Assembly (NCBI GenBank): GCA_001557505.1
Contig: LSAX01000009.1
Span: 496,001 to 560,000 of the forward strand
DNA from: Reticulascus tulasneorum
Taxonomy: Eukaryota > Ascomycota > Sordariomycetes > Glomerellales > Reticulascaceae
Direction of reading: 5' to 3'
Length of the DNA stretch: 64,000 nucleotides
Positions within the stretch are counted from its first letter, which is position 1; each line of letters begins with the position of its first letter. Made by a program: the position numbers and the translations under genes. Of this stretch, positions 1-10,550 are shown in pieces. The notes under the pieces were generated by a model. It saw only the letters and a list, made by a program, of their open reading frames with translations. It searched no databases and was not told the origin of the DNA.

Positions 1-1879
1 ACACACTTGGGACAGATGTCGTATATCCGCTGCGTGGTGGTAGCAGTCTTGATTGCTTGATTGAGCGACTGGAGCGCCAATATTGGCAACCCGTCAGCAT
101 TCGCTCATACTCTGTGACCCGCGCCTTTGGTGGTTCCTGCATTGGGTCGCTGTCGTGTGAACCCACCTTATGGCATCTTTGGGAAACCCGGGAGAAGTGG
201 GAAGCGAAATGGCCATGTTGCCATGTGACGAGCGATTCCGGCGCAGGATTGGTGACAGACCCTCAAGAATGTCACTGTGATAGTTACTAGCAGCGAGTGG
301 CTTATCCCCCCCGGATGGCGGATGGGTCTCAACCTGAATGTCCAGCGTCCTATCTGCCAACTTCGTCATTCCTTATCTCAGGCGCGGGAGCAATTTGGTC
401 TAGGATTTTGTGACCATCTCCTGAGCCGCAGCATCGCCAACGTCGAGGATGTTGGGGTATGACACACTGGAGACTTCAACTCAGCCACAGCTCGAAGTCC
501 CCCTCGAGCTCCGAGGACTCGTCACCCAACTAACCCAGGAAAATAAGGTAAGCCCAGACAACACGGGGTGTGACGTTGGAGGGGACAGGCCATCATATCC
601 CATGACCTTGTTCATCCTGTCTTCATAGGCAGCCACGGCAGGCTCAAAAGCAAAATAACCCTTACCTAGTAGTGTACGGCGTGGTAATACTCATGTTCGT
701 CGTGTGTACATAGTGCGCTAGAAACCCAAGACGATGGCTGGCGATTTGGGCTTTGCCACATTGAGATCGAGATTGGCGGGACTTCCCCTACCAACTTTAA
801 TGATCCCTGGCGGCGGGAGTCTCGAAGGGCCATGCGAAACTCGCTTGCCCTTCAGCCTGTTTCTGAAAGTTCCTGTGCTGAACGCTGCCCCACCACACAA
901 GAGATCCGCACTTCATCTTGCCCTAACTGGACTGGGACGGGATCCTCAGGAACGAGCCCTCTGTTCCCTGTCTCTTTCATGGAGGCTGTATTCGCTGGGC
1001 CACTCGAGGGTTGCAACGCATGAATGAAGACGTCAACTCGAGGAACACAAGTTTTGTTTTATCCTCGCAGCTCCCGGCGGAAATCTCAGTTCGAAAGTTC
1101 TTCGTTGCCCTCTGCCCGTCCCCCGCCAGAATATGGTCGGGGGATCACCGTCTTCCCCCCCGAAGGATTTCGAGTGCAGGAGGATTTAAACTACCCGTAA
1201 ACATAATCTGTACCTAGCCAGGGCACAGTCGAAACTAGAGACGCAGTATGTGATCTGGAGCAGTCAGCACGCAAACAGTAGCGTCGAAGGAGGCGCAAAA
1301 CTTTAAACTGCTGTCAAACCTGACTTGCAGTAGCAGCGACATGGACTCAGATCTGCTCTGTACAGATTATCTAGCCGGCATCTAGGATAGCCTCAAACAG
1401 CCCTCGGCCACTCCCACACTCACACCCCTCCTCCTGTGCCCCTTTCCAGCCGGTCGACCTGCCGCGTTGGTAGCAAAACCAGGGCAGATCCCCCGAAGAA
1501 AAAATTAAAGTCACGGCACATACCCCTGCTCGCATCGGCATTTTCGTATTCATCTCGTCTCATCTTTCAACCTGTCACTCAAACTCAACATGCCTCCTTT
1601 TCCGGTGTTCGACGGGTGGGACACGCAGCAAGTCGTGTTGTTTCTTCTGACACGATCTGCGTCAAACCGGTGCCTGAGCAGCGACTCGACCTTCTCCACG
1701 AGCTTCGATGCGAGCTTCATGATCCCCCCGTCCCGTGCCATTACTTGGAGCTGAGTAAAGCTCGGCAGAAACTTAAAAGACTTCCGTGAAAGCTTGGCAT
1801 GTTGAGTAACTCGAGGCTTCCGGATTCAGATTGCCACGATGCCGCCCGTGTTGTCTACGGTGTATGAAGATGAGGTAGA
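1..1879. other. Region without a supported gene
   Basis: Only short ORFs without recognisable protein character occur here, and no tRNA or repeat stands out. A short ATG ORF at 1590 (beginning MPPFPVFDGW) and another ATG at 1838 lie just before the spliced gene candidate and could be its first exons, but I could not join either to it with credible splice sites and correct phase. Confidence 0.5.
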
Positions 1880-2767
1880 TTCCCAGACTCGGAACAATCG
1901 ACCAACAAGCAAGACAGGGAGCGGGAAGGCTTGCAGATTGAGGATGTCTGCATACGCCTCAATCTCGTCTTAGGTCTGTACCAAGCAAAGACAGTGAGCC
2001 TCAAGACGACGTGCCAAGCTGAGTTGAGCCGGATGAAGGGTAACATTCTCGAACAACCCCCAGTAAGTGTGCCCCAAACCTCCCCCCTCGGCCGTGGGAT
2101 GCTTGCTTGACCCTTATCGATGGTCCCAAGTTTGCTCTACAGGCACCTTGGCTGTCCGTGTCACTTTCTTAGCTTCTCGCCGACAGCTTGGGACCAGCGA
2201 CGCAAGAATCGTACGATGATGTGTCTGCAAGACCCCAATCCCACGTGCTGATATTCGACGATCAACGTAAGTTTATTCGGAATAGTGAGCCGAGCTCAGA
2301 CGACTCTTGAATTTAAACTGTCGATGCCTCTGTCAAGTGCGGATGACTCTCTCTCACACTTCTCCTTCTTCGAGTGAATAGTACAAAATGCTGCCAGTGA
2401 TGGCTGGTTGTCAGCATACGAGAACATCCGCCAAGCCCGTTTGCTTGTTTCCATGTCGAAACATGTCCCAGCGCCCCCTTATTCAGTGAACTGGTCACTG
2501 CCGCACGAGCATTCCCAGCTGACGCGAGACGAAAGGTCGTCCTTGATTACCTACCAGCGGGATTCACCCTGTTACGAGACTTGGCAAACATGGACAGTAG
2601 TATGGACGATGTTTGAAGGGCTTGACTGTGAGATTGTCCTGCCCCTGTTGCTCGACTAGGCACCATCAATACGGACCGGATCGGAGTATCCACTACTCGG
2701 ACAGGCTTTGCCCGGAGGTTCACCTACGGAGCCTTTCAACTTCATTTCGGGGCCACACATGCCATGA
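1880..2767 (+). CDS. Unrecognised spliced gene candidate (5' end unresolved)
   Basis: Four coding blocks join in one frame without stops: about 1880-2062, 2173-2266, 2382-2596 and 2660-2767. The first two introns have good GTAAGT donors (2063-2172 and 2267-2381); the third (2597-2659) has a weaker GTAGTA donor. Stops between the blocks fall inside the inferred introns, which supports the model. The peptide contains stretches such as LQIEDVCIRLNLVLGLYQ and SDGWLSAYENIRQARLLVSM and ends in a Pro/Gly-rich tail. I do not recognise the family. The start codon is not resolved, and the region could instead be a decaying gene. It is transcribed towards the NLR, ending 485 bp before it. Confidence 0.35.
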
Positions 2768-3252
2768 GTCCAAGGATGGGAGGTATTCGTTCAAATGACC
2801 AATTGTCAGTTGAGCTGTGCTGGCCTTAACTTCCCTTATCTGATCCTGATGGCATGTCACTATCATATGAAAGACAGTAGGTAATCCCGACTGTGGAAGT
2901 AGACCCGCAAACCACGGTGATCAGCGCGGCAGTAGAAACCAAGAGCTCCCATTCCAGGTTGCTCAATTTAGTTCATTACCATCCTTTCTATACCGGGAAT
3001 ATCAATCCGTTTCAATCGATCTTTCGACAAGTGTTAAGGTCTCCAGCGAACTGCAAATGTGCCTCGCAGGTAAAAGTCTGCTGCGGCTGAGCCCAAGGTT
3101 GCAGGGCCATTATACCACCCACCCATCACATGACACTGCGTGGCGGCTTGTCGCGAGGCTCTGCTGAATTCCAATATTTCACTTAACTTCATTTCTATCG
3201 GACCTCCACCCTTCAAGCGAGTTCATCGAAACTTCCTTGCCCTGAAAGTGAC

Positions 3253-6200
3253 ATGGCTGATCCGTTCGGGATCATTGGTGTGATTGGCGTCGCTGGCCAG
3301 ATCATCCAGGTCGCTGTTCAGTTTGGACAAGACTGGAAAGGCGCGCCAGCTGACGCCAAAAGCTTTGTTGCTGAGCTCCAAGTCTTAAAGACTGTTTTGT
3401 CTGAAACACACACAAATACCCTCCTCAATCCTGATTTCTGTGATGCATTTCAAGGTCGACACTCAGCGCTGCTTAGAGCTCAAGCTCAGGGAGCAGACAC
3501 TCAGGTGATGGTGTCGGTCTGCCGAGAGGGACTGGAGAGTTTCCTCCTAGACTTGAAGAAGCGACTTCAAGGTAACCGAGTCGGATGGGAGCGATTGAAA
3601 GGAGCCTTCCTTGCTAAAAGGACACGGGAGGCGATGGAGGATCTCCATCGGCAGTGCCTAAGCCTGAACAGCCTCGTAGCTATTGATACTCTGGCATTGG
3701 CAGTTAGCACCCATCGTCAGGTAAAAGAGGGCAATGAACAGCAGCAGCAAATGCACTGCACTCTGAACCAATTGAACGACCGCCACGGTAGCCGAGAAGC
3801 GACTATCGAGCGAGATACTATCCTCGACTGGCTGTCACAAGTCGATTACGCATCTCAGCAACACGATTTTATCACTCGCCGGCAGGCAGGCACAGGCCAA
3901 TGGCTCTTGGACTCAGAGGAGTTCAAAAAATGGGTCGAGGCTGACGAGCAGACACTCTTCTGCCCAGGCATTCCAGGAGCTGGGAAGACCATCCTTGCAT
4001 CTATCGTTGTCGACTACCTTACCAATCGCTTTGGAGCTGACGAGAGTATCGGTATTGCATACCTGTATCTCAGCTTTAAAAGGAGGGACGGCCAGAAGCC
4101 AGACGAGCTACTTGCAAGTCTTCTCAAGCAGTTAGCCCAAGCTAGGCCTTTTCTACCGGATTGTGTGAAATATCTTTACAACAATCAAAAGCAAGGACCG
4201 TCCTTAGACACACTCTTGCAGTCGCTGCGGTCGGTAGCTAGCCTATACAAAAAGTGTTTCATTATTGTCGATGCACTGGATGAATGTGAAAGCCGGAATG
4301 GTTACCGCGATAGGTTCCTCTCGGCAGTGCTAGGACTGCAAACGTTATCCGGACTGAGCATCTTCACGACCTCTAGAATCATTCCAGAGATCGCTGAGAG
4401 GTTTCGGGGGAGTAATAGGATAGAAATTCGGGCTTCCGAGGATGATGTCAAGAGATATGTGGACGGTCACATGTCGCTCTTGCCGTCGTTTGTCAAACAA
4501 AATGCTGAGCTGCAAGAGGAAATCAGAATTGGAATTCATCACTCGGTTGATGGGATGTGAGTAGTGGTCAATCCGCGACTCGAACTACGTTGTTAACATA
4601 TACCAAGGTTTCTTCTCGCACAGCTCCATTTAGCTTCTCTAGCAGGAAAAAGATCACCTACAGCCATTAGGAAGGCCCTAGCTATATTACCGACTGGCTC
4701 TGGGGCTTACGATGCGGCTTATAAAGAAGCCATGGAGCGAATTGAGGGCCAGCTTAAAGACCAAGAAGAGTTAGCGAAACAGGTGCTAGCGTGGATCACA
4801 TATGCCGAGCGGCCATTAACGACGACGGAATTACGAGAAGCTCTCGCTGTGGAGGTCGGTGATTCTGAACTTGACGAAGACAATCGCCCACAAATCGAGG
4901 ATATGGTTTCAGTATGTGCAGGCCTTGTCACGGTCGATGAAGAGAGCGATGTCATCCGGTTAGTTCACTACACAACACAAGAATACTTCGAGCGGACACG
5001 AGATGAGTGGTTTCCTGAGGCGGAGGTCCATATCACATCTATATGTGTTACGTATCTATCGTTCTCGACCTTTGAGAGTGGACCATGCCAAGAAAACAAC
5101 GATTTTGAGGACCGGCTAGGACTGTATCCGCTCTACGACTATGCAGCACGCAACTGGGGACGTCATGCCCGAAGAGTCATGGCACCAACTCAACTGATGA
5201 CTGACTTCCTTACTAGCGATGCTAAGGTCCAGGCGTCCAGCCAAGTCTTGTATTCTGACAGACTCGGGATTCAAAACTGGTTCCTTATTCCGAGTAATAT
5301 GACGGGACTGCACTTGGTATCACAATTTGGGATCTTGAATATGGCACAACTGTTGCTCAGCTACAAACGATTAGCGCCTTGTTACAATAATCTGAATTCG
5401 AAGGATAGTTTGAACCGAACGCCGTTAAGTATAGCTGTCGAAAACGAGCATGCAGCGGTCGCGCGATTGCTCCTCGAAAATGGAGCCGAAGTTGACCCAA
5501 GAGATCGATCTCATGAGACACCGCTAACCAAGGCGGCTTGGAATGGCCACATGGACGTCGTGCAGCTGCTGCTTGAGAATGGGGCCCATATCGAGTCAAA
5601 AGAGGTTAACGGCAAGACACCGTTGGCTTGCGCGGCCATGCAAGGGCATGCCGGAATCGTGCAAATGCTGCTTAATAACGGTGCCAGCGTCGAGTCGACC
5701 GATAATGACAATCAGACACCATTGGCTGCCGCCGCGACCAATGAGCATATCGAGGTCGTGCAGCTGCTACTTGATAGGGGAGCTAACATCGAGTCGAAAG
5801 ATCTAGATGGTTACACACTACTACACAAGACGGCTTGGAATAGGGATGTCGGTGTCATGCAGCTACTCCTTAGACATGGAGCCGACGTCATCGTCAACGC
5901 AAAGGAACGATATCATCAGACACCGTTAATCAAGGCGTCTGTACATGGACATGCAGGGCTAGTACAGCTGCTGCTTGAAAATGGGGCCGAGATCGAGTCC
6001 GAAGATCGCGAAGGACATACGCCAGTAGCCAAGGCGGCAAGGTATGGGCATGTGATGGTAGTACAGCTGCTACTTGAGCATGGAGCCAATATCGAGGTCA
6101 AAGACAATCTCGGGAAGACGCCAGTAGCCAAGGCGGCAAGGTATGGGCATGTGACGGTAGTACAGCTGCTACTTGAGAATGGAGCCAATATCGAGTCCAA

Positions 6201-6417
6201 AGACTATCTCGGGCAGACGCCATTGGCTTGCGCGGCTCGGTTTGGGCATGTGACGATAGTACAGCTGCTACTTGAGAATGGGGCCAATCTCGAGTCAAAA
6301 GATAATAGCGATCAGACGCCATTGGCTTGCGCGGCTCGGTTTGGGCATATGGAGATCGTGCAATTGTTGTCTGTGAGGAATAAGGCACTCGGCAACTCGG
6401 CAGACACCATCAGTTGA
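3253..6417 (+). CDS. NLR-type STAND protein: HeLo-like N-terminus, NACHT, ankyrin repeats
   Basis: Two exons, 3253-4556 and 4608-6417, separated by a 51-bp GTGAGT intron, give 1037 residues. The first ~150 residues (beginning MADPFGIIGVIGVAGQIIQ) resemble the fungal HeLo-like/STAND N-terminal domain. The NACHT NTPase follows, with Walker A GIPGAGKT at 239-246, Walker B CFIIVDALDEC at 335-345 and IFTTSR at about 370-375. A winged-helix-like linker with the VHYTTQEYF motif comes next. About eleven ankyrin repeats of ~33 residues run from about residue 666 to the end. Fungal proteins of this architecture act in non-self recognition, heterokaryon incompatibility and regulated cell death; that role is inferred from the family. 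The last repeats are nearly identical at DNA level. The C-terminus looks clipped because ankyrin-like sequence continues after the stop. Confidence 0.92.
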
Positions 6418-6670
6418 AGGCCATTACCGTATGCAGCGACGAACGGATGTGACGCCCACATCAATAGCTGCGCGATACATTTATATCGAAATCGTCAAGT
6501 TGTGCCAAGAAGTTGGGGCGCTTGTGATATACTCGAGATTGCTCAAGACTCGGTCTATTGGGCAGGCAAGATATTTTCATAGTCCTGAAACCATACGAGC
6601 CCTGCTTCTCAATCCAAATCTGGGAGTCGAGTATCTTGTTGAGAACGGCGTATCTGTGGAGAAGATGTAG
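6418..6670 (+). pseudogene. Decayed ankyrin-repeat continuation of the NLR
   Basis: Immediately after the NLR stop, one frame reads RPLPYAATNG and another, from 6431, reads VTPTSIAARYIYIEIVKL followed by EVGA. Both match the ankyrin consensus (TPL..AA..G..EIVKLLLE.GA) but lie in different frames. The block stays open to 6670. The simplest reading is an older, longer ankyrin domain shortened by a stop and at least one frameshift. It could also be expressed as a separate small protein of about 79 residues, which I think less likely. Confidence 0.55.
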
Positions 6671-6828
6671 TATTTCACAAGCTAAATGGCTATTAGTAGC
6701 ATACATATTCCGCATTGTAATGGGACTGCGTGGTCTCAATGTCGGTCATGAGTTCGAAAGAAACCGCTGAGAGAGCAATTGGCTCAGATGCGGTTTACTA
6801 TTGCCGTATCTCATTGCCGTGCACAGTC

Positions 6829-7920
6829 TCATAGCATACCCTTCTGAACTTCTTCCTCTCTCTCCTCCCACAACGTCTTCCCTGTACATGAGCACACCGT
6901 CTTGTCGTTGTCCCACATTCCCGCACTCCGAGCAATGACTCCTACCAGCGTATTCTCGTCGTTCTTCAATGAGCCACCCGACTCGACCTGCCGTGTCACC
7001 ACCATTGCATGTCCAATTAGTTCCCAAATCTGAAACGGCCTGTCAATAAAGGCGTTCCCTCGACCATTCGGGCCAACCGTGATGGTGCCCAATGCCCCCT
7101 TCACACCGGGCCCTTTACCGCCGCCGGACCACACAGGCCCCGTCGATGAAGCACCGTCCTTCAAGTCGCCATACTCTCGGATCGATGCCTGGTAGGAACC
7201 AGGGGCCACGCCGCGGATCGAGAAATCAACGAGTGTGGTGGTCGGCGACACCTGAACCATTCTCGCCAATCCCCTGACTTCCCTGTCTCTCTCGTCGTCT
7301 GTCGTTGAAGAATCTCCTCGATTAACAGTGTGAAAAGATTCAAGAATACTGACTGCTGCACCTGTGATTCAAGTCCCGTGAAAACGGGGGTTGTCAGCCA
7401 CACTTCGGGTTGACAAGAAACAGAACATCCAATGAGAACCATTGGGGTGAGAAGCATTACGAAGGGCAAGAATCAGAGGTTCTGCACATACTGTTTGAGG
7501 CTCCCGAGCCTCGAAGGATGGCGTCCCTCCCTGTGGCTTGGATGGTGTCTACGATGGCGGACGGTGCAGCTGTAAGACGTCCCCAGGTCAGCAGTGAAAC
7601 AACACGTACGCAACCGCCTCTCCCATCCTCGACATTCATAAGTGGAGAGTGATATAATGGATCTTAAACTACCTGTGCCTTCAACCGACACTAATTGGTC
7701 TTTGAGGTTGGCTTCGACCTTGGTGATGCCGCCCAGCTTATATAGCGAGTCTGAAACGTCCTTGACGCAGCTGTCACACGTCATGGGGACCGCAAAAAGG
7801 GTCTGTTATTCGGTATTTAGTTAGATGTACTTTTCTTCAATGGCTATCTCATCTTTGTCACCGACAAGAGCGACATGGGACGGAACAAAGACGAACCTGA
7901 AAAGGGTAAGTGACTGTCAT
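6829..7920 (-). CDS. CCS1: Copper chaperone for Cu/Zn superoxide dismutase
   Basis: Four exons in coding order, 7920-7897, 7802-7673, 7569-7492 and 7361-6829, give 254 residues with consistent phases. Residues 15-20 (MTCDSC) are the MxCxxC copper site of the N-terminal HMA-like domain. A SOD1-like middle domain follows, recognisable around VQVSPTTTLVDFSIRGVAPG and GPNGRGNAFIDRPFQIWELI. The C-terminal domain has the CxC motif at 234-236 (VCSCTG), which in this family transfers copper and helps form the SOD1 disulphide. It acts in cytosol and mitochondrial intermembrane space. The start encodes only eight residues (MTVTYPFQ) in exon 1, chosen because the second exon continues the family N-terminus in frame. 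It is transcribed divergently from the uL13m gene. Confidence 0.9.
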
Positions 7921-8404
7921 GTTGAACTTCCTGGTTTGGGAGTGCTGAAGGAGTGATCGGTAATTCTGGAGAAAGTCGGGCAAACAGTATGGCATGCTTT
8001 GCTAAGCTGGAAAGTCAAAGTGAAAGATGCACCAGATACTGATTTCTTGATCAACGAAAGAGATATGTCCTATGATAACCGATCGGATCTTAGTAGCTCT
8101 CAATCATCAACGTGGAGTTGCCGTTGCTTTGAAATCGTGCTCCGACCCGAGCTCCGAAAGCATGGCTGGTGGGGCAGGCCTCACCAGCCGACAGCAGCTG
8201 GCGAAAATCTGCGGCCTCAGGTTGAAACTGCAGGACAGGGAATGTTTTAGCATCAAAGATTTTGGTCGAAACACCCTGAACGACGACTTCGTATCACAGA
8301 GCAGGTGACAGCTCGTAGAGAGCGGTACCAATTGAGCAGCAGCATTAGTCGATTTTCCTGCGGAAGCTTTTGATGAGGGGCTGTATCCCTCTTCAACCGT
8401 CATA
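7921..8404. promoter_or_regulatory. Divergent promoter region of CCS1 and uL13m
   Basis: This 484-bp gap separates the two outward-facing start codons. Short ORFs cross it but show no protein character. I see no motif I would name as a specific regulator site. Confidence 0.4.
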
Positions 8405-8997
8405 ATGTCGCAAACAATTGGACTAGTAAGCTACAACCTCGATCTCGCACCTCGACGCCATCTGCTAACTCTCAACAGACGCGGCTTTCCTACTCCCGAG
8501 TCTGGCACCACGTTTCTGCCACCAGTCTTCATCCCACTCTATCCACCAAGCCCGGCGAAACACCAGCTTCTCTCGGCCGTCTCGCTAGCAGAATCGCAAC
8601 CATACTCATGGGCAAGCACAAGCCGATCTGGGATCCCTCAACCGACTGCGGCGACTACGTCGTCGTGACCAACTGCGCGGCACTATACACTACCGGGCGG
8701 AAGAAGTACCAGAAGACATACTACCGATCCAACACGCGGCCGGGCTCCCTCAAGGCCGTGACGATGGATGTCCTGATGGAGAAGTTTGGCGGGTCCGAGG
8801 TGCTGCGACGTGCTGTGAGCGGGATGCTGCCAAAGAACAGGTTGAGGGACAAGAGGCTTGCGCGATTAAAGGCATTTGAGGGCGAGGCACATCCCTATAA
8901 GAAGAATCTGGTGAGGTTTGGCGATGTGCCTGTTGGACAGGAAGGGTGGGAGAAGGCGGTTGAGGCGATCAGAGAGGCGGATCGGGCGAGAATATGA
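8405..8997 (+). CDS. MRPL23: Mitochondrial large-subunit ribosomal protein uL13m (MRPL23 type)
   Basis: Exon 1 is 8405-8425 (MSQTIGL). A 53-bp intron (8426-8478, GTAAGC donor) leads to exon 2, 8479-8997, giving 179 residues. The core from about residue 42 (GKHKPIWDPSTDCGDYVVV) is a bacterial-type L13 domain, with the family landmarks GRKKYQKTYYRS and VSGMLPKNRLRDKRLARLK. Fungal mitochondrial L13 is close to this length. The N-terminal ~40 residues are Ser/Thr/Arg-rich with few acids, as expected for a mitochondrial presequence or extension. It is a structural component of the mitoribosome large subunit. Confidence 0.9.
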
Positions 8998-9380
8998 GGT
9001 CTCACGAAATGGGACAGGTCGAGGACTCTCGGCGTGTATATTCTGTATACGTACAATGGCATCTCAAGGACGGTTAGAGGATGAAGAAGAAGCACAATCC
9101 ATGTGGACTCCATATCAACATGCCATACCCATTTAGTTAACAAGACTAGTCGAGACGATGTTTCTGAAAATCTATAGCGTCTCACATCATCCAGGCATTT
9201 GAGGCATTTGGTCACGGAGGCAAATCGAATGAGTGAAATCTAGTTTTTGCAGACGTGGTATCCATTGTTTCTAATTATTCTCATTAATCGTTACTAGATA
9301 TGCAACCTCCTCCCAAAGCACAAAACAGACGCCGCAGTACATGCGCCAATACCCCGTGGTGATCCGAGCCAACCAGGTCC
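8998..9380. other. Convergent intergenic region
   Basis: This 383-bp gap between the 3' ends of uL13m and uricase holds their 3' UTRs and shows no ORF or repeat I can support. Confidence 0.5.
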
Positions 9381-10268
9381 CTAAGAGCGAGAAACCTCAC
9401 ACTTGATAAGTCCGTTGGGACCGGATTGCGGAGCGTAGACCTCGGCATCCGCGCCAGTGTTCTTCAATCCCTTGTGCCAGCTCATGTCGATCTCGAAGTA
9501 GTGCTTGTTTGGCAGCGCGTAGGTGACGGTATGGGTCTCGGGGACAGCAGCCAGGATCTGCTCGCACATCTTGTACATTGTGTTCTGCACGCTGGCGCTG
9601 GCGTCCTCGGCGAAGGTCTTCATCGTGATGTTTCGGGCAGCCTCCCAGGCGGCATCGAATTTCGGCACTGCATCCTGCACGGCCTTGAGGTCGGCGAACT
9701 TCCAGGTCCAGCCGCAGTCCACGTCTGTGGAGAGGATGCGGTCCCAGGTCTCGCCGAGGGTGGTGTATTCGTCCCGCACGAAGCCGTGGAAGGCGCTTCC
9801 AGTGCTCTTCAACACGAGCAGCCCGTTGATGCCGCTCGTCAGCGCTAGGCCCTCTGTTCTCGAGACCCTGGCCTCGACAGTGCGGATTTCCTCACCGTCT
9901 CGGTAGAAGGAGTGCGGGTGCGGCTTGCCATCAATCGTCATGCGGGTCCACCGGTGGGTCACGACCTTAACGTTCGCGACGTGGATGTGGGGGTACTTCT
10001 CAACAAAGTGGGCGCCCAAGATGCTGGCGTACAGCTCCGGTGGCGTGACGGGGTGTTCCTTGGCCTTGAGGTAGATTGTGTTCTTGATGGAGTCGGTGGC
10101 CACAACGACGCTGTTGTCGGCCTCTGTGTAGCTGGTCTGGATCTCGCCCTCGAGCAGAACGCACACGGTCAATTCCGTGACGGTTTGGACGCCGGTGGAG
10201 GCATCCTTGGTGACTTTGTAGACGCGGACATTGTCCTTGCCATAGCGGGCTGAAGCAAGAGAAGGCAT
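9381..10268 (-). CDS. Urate oxidase (uricase)
   Basis: An uninterrupted 295-residue ORF covers the full uricase length. It oxidises urate to 5-hydroxyisourate in purine catabolism. The early ARYGKDNVRVYKV motif carries the catalytic lysine, VVVATDSIKNTIYLKAKEHP the catalytic threonine, and LPNKHYFEIDMSWHKGL the active-site histidine. The protein ends KCEVSRS. Fungal uricases I know continue to a C-terminal SKL-type PTS1, so peroxisomal import by that signal is doubtful here. Three HGATAR sites within 300 bp upstream suggest nitrogen control by an AreA/NIT2-type GATA factor. No intron is needed. Confidence 0.95.
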   Translation of the reverse strand: MPSLASARYGKDNVRVYKVTKDASTGVQTVTELTVCVLLEGEIQTSYTEADNSVVVATDSIKNTIYLKAKEHPVTPPELYASILGAHFVEKYPHIHVANVKVVTHRWTRMTIDGKPHPHSFYRDGEEIRTVEARVSRTEGLALTSGINGLLVLKSTGSAFHGFVRDEYTTLGETWDRILSTDVDCGWTWKFADLKAVQDAVPKFDAAWEAARNITMKTFAEDASASVQNTMYKMCEQILAAVPETHTVTYALPNKHYFEIDMSWHKGLKNTGADAEVYAPQSGPNGLIKCEVSRS

Positions 10269-10294
10269 GATTGTATGGAGTGTGTAGTAGAGTA

Positions 10295-10550
10295 GATAGA
10301 CGGGCTATTCAGGCAATGAGGATGTCACAAAACTCGAAGCTATTGGGTTTCTTGTATGGAAGGCTGAGTATGACTTTTAAGCTTTGCGGCCAATTGGTCT
10401 GAGGAATGTTCACAGGAGATGATGATGGTGGGAGCCAAGATAGCTGCGAGCTCTACCTGGCGATAGCTTGAAATATATACTCGGGCAATCTCTCCCAAAG
10501 CTCTTACGTGCTCCAGGCTGCAGGGAGAAAGCTCGGATTGCAATCAGATA
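10295..10550. promoter_or_regulatory. GATA-type sites upstream of uricase
   Basis: GATA cores preceded by A or C and followed by A or G occur at 10295-10298, 10462-10465 and 10547-10550, all within 300 bp of the uricase start. Such HGATAR sites are the known targets of AreA/NIT2 nitrogen regulators in filamentous fungi. Binding is inferred from sequence only. Confidence 0.35.

Noticed and set aside
5511..6388. Antisense ORFs over the ankyrin repeats
   Set aside because: Repetitive Ser/Cys-rich translations caused by the periodic sense repeats.
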